Below, piece after piece: positions 1 to 5,195 of a DNA stretch of 5,382 bases. Both the position numbers and the translations under genes were made by a program. The notes beneath the pieces were generated by a model. It was not told where the DNA came from. It did not search any database and saw only the letters and a program-made list of their open reading frames with translations. This stretch comes from Anaerolineales bacterium (GTDB taxonomy: Bacteria; Chloroflexota; Anaerolineae; Anaerolineales; DRMV01), in contig WFUL01000172.1 of assembly GCA_015484985.1 (NCBI GenBank), forward strand, positions 1 to 5,382, written 5' to 3'. Each line of letters begins with the position of its first letter. Position 1 is the stretch's first letter.

Positions 1-2
1 GT

Positions 3-551
3 CCGTTTCTGGGCCATTTGGCGGGCATGGCGGCCCTGGCCGTGTGCCAGGTCTTGGAGGAAGAGGGCTTGCACCCGAGCATTAAGTGGCCCAACGATAT
101 CCTCTTAGCAGGGCGTAAAGCCGCGGGTATCTTGATTGAGACCTCCTGGGAACAGGGACCCGTCCCTGCCTACGCCATTGTAGGCATCGGGCTCAACGTC
201 AAAACCGAAGCCCTTCCCCCTTCCGACCAGGTGGATTTTCCGGCCACCGCGCTGGAAGCCCATCTAAAGAAGCCGGTTCGCCGGCCGCATTTGTTGGCGC
301 GCATCTGGAAGCAACTCTTCCGTTGGCGCCTACAAATCGGTCAGGAGGTCTTGTGGCGGGCCTGGAACACCCGACTGGCCTATCGCCATCAGGAGGTGCT
401 TGTCACAGTAGGGAATCAGACCCAGCGTGCTTATCTACTGGGTATAGCCTCGGATGGCCGCCTTCGAGTCCAAGGGCCATCCGGAGAAGAGACTTTACTT
501 TCCACAGTTGTTCATCTTCGTCCTTTCATCTCCTTCGTACATGCTCCCTGA
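3..551 (+). CDS. birA: Biotin--[acetyl-CoA-carboxylase] ligase (BirA), 5'-truncated by window edge
   Basis: This is the C-terminal 182 residues of a biotin protein ligase, the cytoplasmic enzyme that activates biotin with ATP and transfers it to a lysine of carboxylase carrier proteins such as acetyl-CoA carboxylase BCCP. The reading frame is open from base 3, so the true start lies outside the window; the first in-frame TTG/ATG codons sit in the middle of the catalytic domain and are not taken as starts. Visible signatures are KWPND (about residues 28-32 of the fragment), GRKAAGILIE (37-46, containing the lysine equivalent to the catalytic Lys of E. coli BirA) and GIGLNV (61-66). The last 50 or so residues fit the small SH3-like C-terminal domain of BirA. 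Whether an N-terminal DNA-binding helix-turn-helix (bifunctional ligase/repressor) exists cannot be seen. The gene ends at a TGA and faces the kinase operon tail to tail. Confidence 0.93.
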   Translation, partial: PFLGHLAGMAALAVCQVLEEEGLHPSIKWPNDILLAGRKAAGILIETSWEQGPVPAYAIVGIGLNVKTEALPPSDQVDFPATALEAHLKKPVRRPHLLARIWKQLFRWRLQIGQEVLWRAWNTRLAYRHQEVLVTVGNQTQRAYLLGIASDGRLRVQGPSGEETLLSTVVHLRPFISFVHAP

Positions 552-657
552 TCGATGATTGAACTAACCCCGACCAACACTACTCTTCCATCGCGGTCTT
601 GCCCTTTTTCGTCGTTTTTGCCGTGCCCATGGCTCATTTTACAACACATGTGCTCAT

Positions 658-672
658 CACCCGAATCGGGTG
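658..672. repeat. 15-base palindrome in convergent gap
   Basis: CACCCGAATCGGGTG has perfect 7-base arms (CACCCGA / TCGGGTG) around one central base. As RNA it could fold as a 6-bp stem with an AAT loop. No T-tract follows on either strand, so the role (3'-end hairpin or protein-binding site) is open. Confidence 0.5.
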
Positions 673-678
673 AAAAGG

Positions 679-700
679 TGCGTGCTACATCCTACACGCA
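679..700. repeat. Inverted repeat TGCGTG / CACGCA
   Basis: There are perfect 6-base arms at 679-684 and 695-700 with a 10-base loop, 6 bp after the 658-672 palindrome. Together they form the only obvious structure in the convergent gap. They might mark 3' ends of the birA and kinase transcripts, but no U-run supports intrinsic termination. Confidence 0.4.
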
Positions 701-799
701 GGCCTGACCGGGCCCAGGACCCCAGGGAGAGATTTTCCAGGAAAAAGCCCGGTGGTTGGTGAAAGCACACATGGTCCATGAGTCATGCCCATTTACAAT

Positions 800-1984
800 T
801 TATCTGCTGTATAGCAAGTAAATCCATACCCACAGGGGGATCAATCCGGCAATGGCCAGGGCCGCGAGCAGGCCTAACAGGAGGGTTAGGGGATCCAGGA
901 TTGTCGTAAAGGATGAGGACGGAGGAGAAAGAGGTTGCACGGGGGATGCTGTAGGCCGCACGGACTCGGATATGGAAGGGGACGGCTTGGACACCATGGA
1001 CGAGGGCGTGGTTGGTCGGGGCAACTCAGGGAGGGGCACCTGCACAGTTTTCTGGGCCTCGGGTAGGGGAACGGCGCGGGTCTCCTCTCGTTCGGTGAAG
1101 AGAAGCAGGACCCGGCCCAGGTGGTCGGCGGTGCGGAAACGTCGAGTGGGCCTCTTATCCAGGACCTTGAGGAGCACGCGTTCCAGTTTCTCGGGAAGGT
1201 CCCTTCGCCAGCGGCGGGGTGGGATGGGCGCGACCTGGGCATGGGCCTGGACCCACTCCTCGGTGCTGTGGGCCGTATAGGGCAGGCGTCCGGTGAGCAT
1301 TTCGTAGAGCAGCAGGCCCAGGGCGTATACATCCGAGGCCGGGAGGATGGGGTCCCCGCGCGCGTGTTCGGGGGAAAGGTAACGGGGCGAGCCCCAGACA
1401 AAACGCCGACCCTTTTCGGATTCCTCCGTGCGCAAAACGCCAATGGCCCCGGCCAATCCGAAGTCGGTGACCTTGAGACGCCGGTCCGGCAGAACCAACA
1501 AGTTGGAAGGCTTGAGGTCGCCGTGAACCAGCCCGGCGCGGTGGACGTAGCCCACGCCCGCGCAGGCCTGGACCATGAGGTAAAGGGCGTCTTCCAGGGT
1601 CATGGGGGCTTCGTGGCGGATATGCCAGGCCAGGGTGTGCCCAGGCACGTATTCCATGACCATGAACACCGTGTCTCCTTCTTCCCCCACGTCGTAGATG
1701 GTCACCAGATTGGGATGGTTGAGTTTCGCGGCCAGTCGGGCCTCTTCCAGGAAGCGGGTGCGGAAGTCGGGCCGTCGGGCGTATTGAGGACGCAGGATTT
1801 TCACCGCCACGTCCCGGTCTAGTTTCAGATCCCGGGCCCGGTAGACCCAGGCCATGCCCCCGCCGCCCAACATATCCTGAAGGCGATAGCGGCCCATTAA
1901 GGTCTGGTCCGGACCGAGATGAGGGGTGTCGGCGGGGTCTTGTGATTCCCCGGGAGGTGGAGGAGTAGAAGGACGCCAGGTCAT
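800..1984 (-). CDS. Membrane-anchored Hanks-type Ser/Thr protein kinase (non-RD, PknB-like)
   Basis: A 394-residue eukaryotic-like Ser/Thr kinase. The kinase domain spans about residues 33-296: glycine-rich loop LGGGGMAWVY (39-48), VAVK lysine K62, helix-C glutamate E81, catalytic loop HGDLKPSN (154-161, catalytic D156), DFG (174-176) and SPE (204-206). The HRD arginine is replaced by glycine, making it a non-RD kinase; family knowledge suggests less dependence on activation-loop phosphorylation. A proline/serine/threonine-rich linker (about 303-360) leads to one hydrophobic segment (about 365-391) that ends three residues before the C-terminus, so the catalytic domain should be cytoplasmic and there is no extracellular sensor domain such as PASTA repeats. 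The start codon overlaps the stop of the upstream dehydrogenase-family gene (ATGA, bases 1984-1981), and GGAGG lies 7 bases upstream inside that gene, pointing to translational coupling. The substrate is unknown. Confidence 0.93.
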   Translation of the reverse strand: MTWRPSTPPPPGESQDPADTPHLGPDQTLMGRYRLQDMLGGGGMAWVYRARDLKLDRDVAVKILRPQYARRPDFRTRFLEEARLAAKLNHPNLVTIYDVGEEGDTVFMVMEYVPGHTLAWHIRHEAPMTLEDALYLMVQACAGVGYVHRAGLVHGDLKPSNLLVLPDRRLKVTDFGLAGAIGVLRTEESEKGRRFVWGSPRYLSPEHARGDPILPASDVYALGLLLYEMLTGRLPYTAHSTEEWVQAHAQVAPIPPRRWRRDLPEKLERVLLKVLDKRPTRRFRTADHLGRVLLLFTEREETRAVPLPEAQKTVQVPLPELPRPTTPSSMVSKPSPSISESVRPTASPVQPLSPPSSSFTTILDPLTLLLGLLAALAIAGLIPLWVWIYLLYSR

Positions 1985-2937
1985 CTCAGGGCCTCCAGGG
2001 CGGCCTGAGCCGCGGCCGCGTCCTGCACCGCGAGGCCCACGGATTTGAACAGGGTGACCTGGTCCCGATGGGTCCGACCGGGCCTGCGGCCCAGGACGAT
2101 TTCGCCCAGTTCCACCAGCGCATCTTCGGTCAGCAAGCCCCGGGCCAGGGCCTGGGAAATTTCGCCCGATTCGGCCTGGACGGCCTCGCGGCTGTCCACC
2201 ACCACGTAGGCGCGGGCCACGGTTTCCAGGGGGACTTCCACCATCTCCGTGGTATAGGAGCCCACCGCGTTGATGTGGGTGCCGGGCCGCAAGTCCTGGG
2301 GATCAAACACGGGGGTGGAAGACGTGGTCGCGGTGCACACCACATCGGCCTCGGCCAGGGCCTGGGCGGGGGAATCCGCGGCTCGCATGTCCTTGGGGAT
2401 GGGCCCCTTCCCGGCCAGTTCTTCGATAAGGGCCTCCACGTGGCTGCGGGTGGGCGCGTAGACCCAGACCCGTTCAATGGGCCGGACAGTGCACACGGCC
2501 TCGATTTGCGTTCGGGCCTGGACCCCCGCGCCAAACACGGCCAGCACGTGGGCGTCCTCCCGGGCCAGCAGCCGGGTGGCCAGACCCGAAGCCGCGCCGG
2601 TGCGAATGGCCGTGAGGGTGGCCCCTTCCAGGACCGCGAGGGGCCGGCCGGTTTCGGGTTCCAGCACCAGCACCGCGGCGTAGATAAGGGGATGGCCCTT
2701 TTGGGGGTTGTGGGGGTATACCGAGACCAACTTCATGGCCAGGGCCTCACCCTGTTCGTCGTGCAGGTACGCGGGCATATGCAGCACCACCGCGTCGTGC
2801 GGGGGTACCGCGAGCCGCAGCCGCAAAGGCATCTCCACCTGTCCCGCGCTGTACGCGGCAAAAGCCCGGGCCATGGCCTCAATGGCCCGCGTCATGGGCA
2901 GGGCCTGACGAACGGCTTGCGCATCCAGATAATGCAT
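1981..2937 (-). CDS. Ornithine cyclodeaminase / mu-crystallin family NAD(P)-dependent protein
   Basis: A 318-residue soluble protein of the ornithine cyclodeaminase/mu-crystallin family, which includes ornithine cyclodeaminase, an archaeal alanine dehydrogenase and ketimine reductases. Length is normal for the family. Visible features are MPLRLRL (36-42) and MKLVSVYP (68-75) in the substrate-binding half, IRTGAASGLA (111-120), the Rossmann nucleotide loop FGAGVQA (135-141) and HINAVGSYTTEMVEVP (221-236). At the position where ornithine cyclodeaminases carry a catalytic aspartate (GGDCPGKTEL-type motif), this protein has GSYTTE. True ornithine cyclodeaminase activity is therefore doubtful, and an imine/ketimine reductase or amino-acid dehydrogenase role is equally possible. 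The ATG at 2937 is preceded by GAGGA 9 bases upstream (2951-2947) and by a TATAAT element. It is the first gene of an operon with the kinase, overlapping it by 4 bp. Confidence 0.9.
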   Translation of the reverse strand: MHYLDAQAVRQALPMTRAIEAMARAFAAYSAGQVEMPLRLRLAVPPHDAVVLHMPAYLHDEQGEALAMKLVSVYPHNPQKGHPLIYAAVLVLEPETGRPLAVLEGATLTAIRTGAASGLATRLLAREDAHVLAVFGAGVQARTQIEAVCTVRPIERVWVYAPTRSHVEALIEELAGKGPIPKDMRAADSPAQALAEADVVCTATTSSTPVFDPQDLRPGTHINAVGSYTTEMVEVPLETVARAYVVVDSREAVQAESGEISQALARGLLTEDALVELGEIVLGRRPGRTHRDQVTLFKSVGLAVQDAAAAQAALEALR

Positions 2938-2981
2938 GACCGTCTTTCCTCAAAATTTCACGGGGTCTTATCTTTTGGAGA

Positions 2982-2987
2982 ATTATA
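2982..2987 (-). promoter_or_regulatory. Probable -10 element of the dehydrogenase-kinase operon
   Basis: A perfect TATAAT lies on the minus strand, 45 bases upstream of the ATG at 2937, giving a predicted leader of roughly 38 bases that includes the GAGGA ribosome site. At 16-18 bp spacing upstream I find only GC-rich hexamers (for example GAGGGC) and no good -35, so activator help or a weak -35 would be expected if this promoter is real. Confidence 0.55.
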
Positions 2988-3039
2988 CCCTCTAAGGAGG
3001 ATTCGCCCTCGAAATTTCCCTGTTGCATACTCATATTTT

Positions 3040-3078
3040 GCGAGATTCAAGGCTGAAGTTATCTTCGGTATATCTCGC
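3040..3078. repeat. Inverted repeat 1 of intergenic hairpin series
   Basis: GCGAGAT (3040-3046) pairs with ATCTCGC (3072-3078). Inside it a second short stem can form, with GAAG (3055-3058) opposite CTTC (3063-3066) around a TTAT loop. This gives a two-tier hairpin with an internal bulge. It directly abuts the next inverted repeat. Confidence 0.5.
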
Positions 3079-3079
3079 G

Positions 3080-3108
3080 TAGTTCTGTCCGGGCACGGGA
3101 CAGAACTA
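3080..3108. repeat. Inverted repeat 2: perfect 11-bp arms
   Basis: TAGTTCTGTCC (3080-3090) and GGACAGAACTA (3098-3108) are perfectly complementary with a 7-base GGGCACG loop. This is the strongest hairpin between the divergent genes. No T-run follows in either direction, so a terminator is unlikely; an operator or RNA structural element fits better. Confidence 0.65.
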
Positions 3109-3120
3109 TCTACGGCTTGC

Positions 3121-3154
3121 AGAGATGGGACGAAATTTCTCTCTCCACATCTCT
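3121..3154. repeat. Inverted repeat 3 of intergenic hairpin series
   Basis: AGAGATG (3121-3127) pairs with CATCTCT (3148-3154). The stem continues as GGA/TCC (3128-3130 with 3144-3146) after a one-base bulge at 3147, and the loop contains the palindrome GAAATTTC (3132-3139). It ends 10 bases before the possible TACAAT -10 of the FKBP gene. Confidence 0.5.
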
Positions 3155-3164
3155 CAAGACACGC

Positions 3165-3170
3165 TACAAT
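3165..3170 (+). promoter_or_regulatory. Possible -10 element for the FKBP gene
   Basis: TACAAT matches the bacterial -10 consensus at 5 of 6 bases and would place the transcript start near 3177. No recognisable -35 lies 16-18 bases upstream, where the sequence is a CT-rich run inside inverted repeat 3. The call rests on position and one hexamer only. Confidence 0.35.
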
Positions 3171-3185
3171 GGAGATGACACCTTT

Positions 3186-3202
3186 CCGGCCCTATGGGCC
3201 GG
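3186..3202 (+). promoter_or_regulatory. GC-rich leader hairpin upstream of the FKBP ribosome site
   Basis: CCGGCCC (3186-3192) and GGGCCGG (3196-3202) form a perfect 7-bp all-GC stem with a TAT loop. It ends 13 bases before the AAGGAG ribosome site. A short T-run (3212-3215) follows only after 9 bases, so it is not a standard terminator. It could act on leader stability, pausing or translation. Confidence 0.5.
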
Positions 3203-3228
3203 GCCATCAACTTTTAAGGAGCTTGTTT

Positions 3229-3735
3229 ATGAGTCCGCAAGATTCCCCCAAGCGAACCGTCAAGGCCAATGACGTGGTCACCCTGGAGTACACCCTCACC
3301 GTAGACGGCCAGGTTGTGGATTCGTCGGAACAGCACGGTCCTGTGTCCTACATTCACGGCGTTGGTCAGATGATTCCCGGTCTGGAGAAGGCCATTGAGG
3401 GTATGGCCGTAGGGGACAGCAAAGAGGTGGTGGTACCACCCGAGGAGGGATACGGCCCCGAAGACCCCGAGGCCTTCATCTCGATTCCTCGCAACGAGTT
3501 CCCCCCGACCATTCCCCTAGACGTGGGCACAGGCGTACAGTTGAGCGATCCCCAGGGCCGGGTCTTCAACGCAGTGATTCATGAAGTGGCCGACGACCAT
3601 GTAGTGCTCAACTTCAACCATCCTCTGGCCGGCAAGACCTTGTATTTCACCGTCAAGGTGGTGGGTCTACGGGAAGCCACAACGGAGGAACTGGCCCACG
3701 GGCATGTGCACGGCGAAGGTGGCCACGAGCATTAA
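3229..3735 (+). CDS. SlyD-like FKBP-type peptidyl-prolyl cis-trans isomerase
   Basis: A 168-residue FKBP-type prolyl isomerase/chaperone of the SlyD class, which speeds proline isomerisation and binds unfolded chains in the cytoplasm. There is no signal peptide. Residues 11-75 and about 125-148 form the split FKBP fold (HGVGQMIPGLEKAIEGM at 43-59; HPLAGKTLYFTVKVV at 131-145), and the part between is the insert-in-flap chaperone domain typical of SlyD (about 76-122). The C-terminus is short and His-rich (HGHVHGEGGHEH, 157-168), a probable nickel/zinc-binding tail. The ATG at 3229 is chosen because AAGGAG (3216-3221) lies 7 bases upstream. An in-frame ATG at 3170 lacks a ribosome site and would add residues unlike the family, and the frame is open far upstream only by chance, antisense to the dehydrogenase-family gene. 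The stop codon is 3 bp from the end of the converging radical SAM gene. Confidence 0.93.
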   Translation: MSPQDSPKRTVKANDVVTLEYTLTVDGQVVDSSEQHGPVSYIHGVGQMIPGLEKAIEGMAVGDSKEVVVPPEEGYGPEDPEAFISIPRNEFPPTIPLDVGTGVQLSDPQGRVFNAVIHEVADDHVVLNFNHPLAGKTLYFTVKVVGLREATTEELAHGHVHGEGGHEH

Positions 3736-3738
3736 AGT

Positions 3739-4710
3739 TCACACTCGTACTGACCAGCGCTCATCCAAACGCCACAAGCCCACCTCTTCGGCGATACGCA
3801 GGGCTTCCCGATATTCGTCCAGGGTCAATGGTCGGTTGATCTCAGGGTATTTGTTGTCGCTGACCTGGTATTCAGGCCGGTATTGGGCCATGACGTTGAC
3901 GTAGGTATCCGGGGAGAGTTCCCGGGCCACCCAGGTAAGGATGGCCCGGGTCTCTTCCAACATCCCCGGCATGACCAGGTGCCGGAGGAGCACTCCCCGA
4001 CGGGCCAGGCCCTGTTCGTTCATTTTCAGTACCCCGACCTGCCGGTGCATTTCCTTGATGACCTGCCGGGCGACTTCGGGATAGTCAGGGGCCTTGAGGT
4101 AACGCCGGGCCCGTTCCCGACTCCAGAATTTGAAATCGGGCATGTAGATGTCCACAACACCGTCCAGCAGACGCAGGGTGTGCATGGAATCGTAGGCTGA
4201 AGTGTTGTACACGATGGGAAGGCGCAGACCTTCTTCCACCGCGAGGAGCAGGGCCTCTAGAATCTGCGGGACCACGTGTTCGGGGGTCACCCAGTTGATG
4301 TTGTGGCAACCCACTTCTTGCAACCGCAGCATGACCCCAGCCAGTTCCTCAGGCCGCAGCTCCGGTCCTGCAGGTTGCTGGCTGATGTCCCAGTTCTGGC
4401 AGAACACACACCGCAAGTTGCACCCGCTGAAGAAGATGGTCCCCGACCCCCGCCAGCCCCGCAGAGGGTCTTCTTCGCCGAAATGGGGGAAGGCACTGGC
4501 CACCCGGGCATAGCGGCCGATGCGGCAGATTTTCGTTTCATTGGCCAGGCGGTTGATGCGACAGTTGCGGGGGCAGACTTCGCAGGAGGCCAGCAATTGC
4601 CGGGCCTCCTCAACCCGCCGCGCGAGCTCACCGCTTCGGTAGAGGGCCAGGTAGGCGGGTTCAAAGTCCTTTTCGGGGAGGAGGAATTCCGGTTCCGGCC
4701 GTCGCAGCAC
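3739..4710 (-). CDS. Radical SAM protein of the PflX / COG1313 type
   Basis: A 323-residue radical S-adenosylmethionine protein related to the PflX/COG1313 group, historically annotated as pyruvate formate-lyase activase-like but of unproven function. The radical SAM cluster motif is CNLRCVFC (C97, C101, C104; CX3CX2C), preceded by GTIFFSG. An additional N-terminal cysteine set, CEVCPRNC plus a later Cys (C43, C46, C50, C62), may bind a second Fe-S cluster, as is typical of this group. Later conserved-looking segments are NWVTPEHVVPQ (139-149), YNTSAYDS (168-175), IYMPDFKFW (188-196) and LVMPG (245-249). The start is GTG at 4710, with AGGAGGT (4722-4716) 5 bases upstream. No glycyl radical enzyme or other obvious partner gene lies nearby, so the substrate cannot be inferred. 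The 3' end nearly abuts the FKBP gene on the other strand. Confidence 0.9.
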   Translation of the reverse strand: MLRRPEPEFLLPEKDFEPAYLALYRSGELARRVEEARQLLASCEVCPRNCRINRLANETKICRIGRYARVASAFPHFGEEDPLRGWRGSGTIFFSGCNLRCVFCQNWDISQQPAGPELRPEELAGVMLRLQEVGCHNINWVTPEHVVPQILEALLLAVEEGLRLPIVYNTSAYDSMHTLRLLDGVVDIYMPDFKFWSRERARRYLKAPDYPEVARQVIKEMHRQVGVLKMNEQGLARRGVLLRHLVMPGMLEETRAILTWVARELSPDTYVNVMAQYRPEYQVSDNKYPEINRPLTLDEYREALRIAEEVGLWRLDERWSVRV

Positions 4711-4759
4711 CCTTTACCTCCTAGAGTACATCCTATCGTTTGTCTAAAAGCATACCGGA

Positions 4760-4801
4760 AAACGTTCTTTATGGGGACATTCCTCTATGGATAGAACGTT
4801 T
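4760..4801. repeat. 9-bp inverted repeat upstream of the radical SAM gene
   Basis: AAACGTTCT (4760-4768) and AGAACGTTT (4793-4801) are perfectly complementary. The 24-base interior can pair further (GGGGA 4773-4777 with TCCTC 4781-4785, loop CAT), giving one long hairpin. It lies 50-91 bases upstream of the GTG start of the radical SAM gene, where a promoter or operator would be expected. Confidence 0.55.
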
Positions 4802-4891
4802 GGACCGCTTCTACAGGCAGGTATTTTCTTTGGAACGCATAGGTCTGCGTGAGACGCTGACCGCCCCTTCCAAGCAAAGCATCCCCCCTCT

Positions 4892-4993
4892 TTACTCTTT
4901 GTCCAAAGTCTTGTCTAAAGCTCGTCTCAAGGCCTCAGATTCGGACAGGAGTTTGGACAGCCTCTGCAAGAAGGAATTGTTCCTTGAGCACAT
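4892..4993 (-). CDS. Possible 33-residue small ORF (doubtful)
   Basis: An ATG at 4993 opens a 33-codon minus-strand frame ending in TAA. Its middle and end (QRLSKLLSESEALRRALDK) read like a charged amphipathic helix, which is why it is listed. There is no Shine-Dalgarno site in front of the ATG, no known relative that I recognise, and the same bases carry inverted repeats, so it may be chance. If real it would be a small protein or leader peptide about 180 bp upstream of the radical SAM gene. Confidence 0.15.
   Translation of the reverse strand: MCSRNNSFLQRLSKLLSESEALRRALDKTLDKE
4899..4920. repeat. Tandem TTGTCYAAAG motif
   Basis: TTGTCCAAAG (4899-4908) and TTGTCTAAAG (4911-4920) sit 12 bases apart start to start. 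A third related copy, TTGTCTAAAAG, lies at 4740-4750, close to the radical SAM start. TTTGTCCAAA is itself nearly symmetrical, and its partial inverse TTTGGACA occurs at 4952-4959. This may be a protein-binding site or RNA pairing partner. Confidence 0.4.
4971..4985. repeat. Short hairpin AAGGAA-TTG-TTCCTT
   Basis: Perfect 6-base arms surround a 3-base loop. It is followed by CCTTGAG-type sequence (4982-4988) that is complementary to CTCAAGG copies at 4926-4932 and 5140-5146, so longer alternative pairings are possible. Confidence 0.4.
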
Positions 4994-5086
4994 AGGACCG
5001 AACGGACACGGGACCCAAAGTCCGCCGTCAGCTATCGTCCGACGGCTGCCGGCCCTTTCCTGCGGTCCAGGACCCGATTCGTCCTA
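4993..5086. repeat. Nested and competing inverted repeats, possible structured RNA
   Basis: An outer pair TAGGAC (4993-4998) / GTCCTA (5081-5086) encloses CGGAC (5003-5007) / GTCCG (5020-5024) and the adjacent CCGTC (5025-5029) / GACGG (5041-5045). GGACCG (4995-5000) can instead pair with CGGTCC (5063-5068), and AGGAC (5069-5073) with GTCCT (5081-5085). The outer pairings share bases and exclude one another. Many GGAC/GTCC words occur here, so some of this may be chance. Confidence 0.35.
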
Positions 5087-5140
5087 CGCGAAACGTTGGT
5101 GTCCTTTCTCGGCAGGCGTCACCACCCTATTATCCAAACC

Positions 5141-5167
5141 TCAAGGCTCGAGGCACCTTGACGAGCC
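5141..5167. repeat. Overlapping inverted repeats at the tRNA promoter
   Basis: TCAAGG (5141-5146) pairs with CCTTGA (5156-5161), and GGCTCG (5145-5150) pairs with CGAGCC (5162-5167). The two overlap, and both cover the -35 element TTGACG at 5158-5163. As DNA this is a plausible operator position. As part of an upstream transcript they would be alternative hairpins. Confidence 0.4.
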
Positions 5168-5185
5168 TAATGCCTTTGGTATACT
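5158..5185 (+). promoter_or_regulatory. Promoter of tRNA-Asp (extended -10)
   Basis: TTGACG (5158-5163) is a -35 matching 5 of 6 consensus bases. It is separated by 16 bases from TATACT (5180-5185), a -10 also matching 5 of 6. TGG immediately before the -10 gives the extended -10 TGn motif. Initiation near 5191-5192 would leave a leader of about 22 bases before the mature tRNA. This is the best promoter in the window. Confidence 0.75.
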
Positions 5186-5195
5186 AAGCGATGCC

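Larger units (their letters stand above)
552..799. other. Convergent intergenic region (birA / kinase 3' ends)
   Basis: This 248-bp gap lies between two genes that converge. I see no open reading frame worth calling. It holds a 15-base palindrome at 658-672 and a 6-bp inverted repeat at 679-700, listed separately. Neither is followed by a T-run on either strand, so I cannot call a classical intrinsic terminator. T-rich stretches at 604-608 and 614-619 on the plus strand have no stem directly before them. Confidence 0.6.

Noticed and set aside
1121..1822. 233-codon plus-strand open frame inside the kinase gene
   Set aside because: It is antisense to a kinase with all catalytic motifs intact; long shadow frames are common in GC-rich DNA.
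2993..3000. Perfect Shine-Dalgarno-like TAAGGAGG on the plus strand
   Set aside because: No ATG, GTG or TTG lies 4-12 bases downstream, so it does not serve a visible gene; probably chance or a relic.
2068..3228. Upstream in-frame extension of the FKBP reading frame
   Set aside because: It is antisense to the well-supported dehydrogenase-family gene and crosses the intergenic hairpins; the ribosome site and family length place the start at 3229.
4993..5086. Degenerate second tRNA or RNase P RNA in the GGAC/GTCC-rich segment
   Set aside because: There is no T-loop TTCRANY match in the right place, no 7-base anticodon loop geometry, and no RNase P core sequence on either strand.
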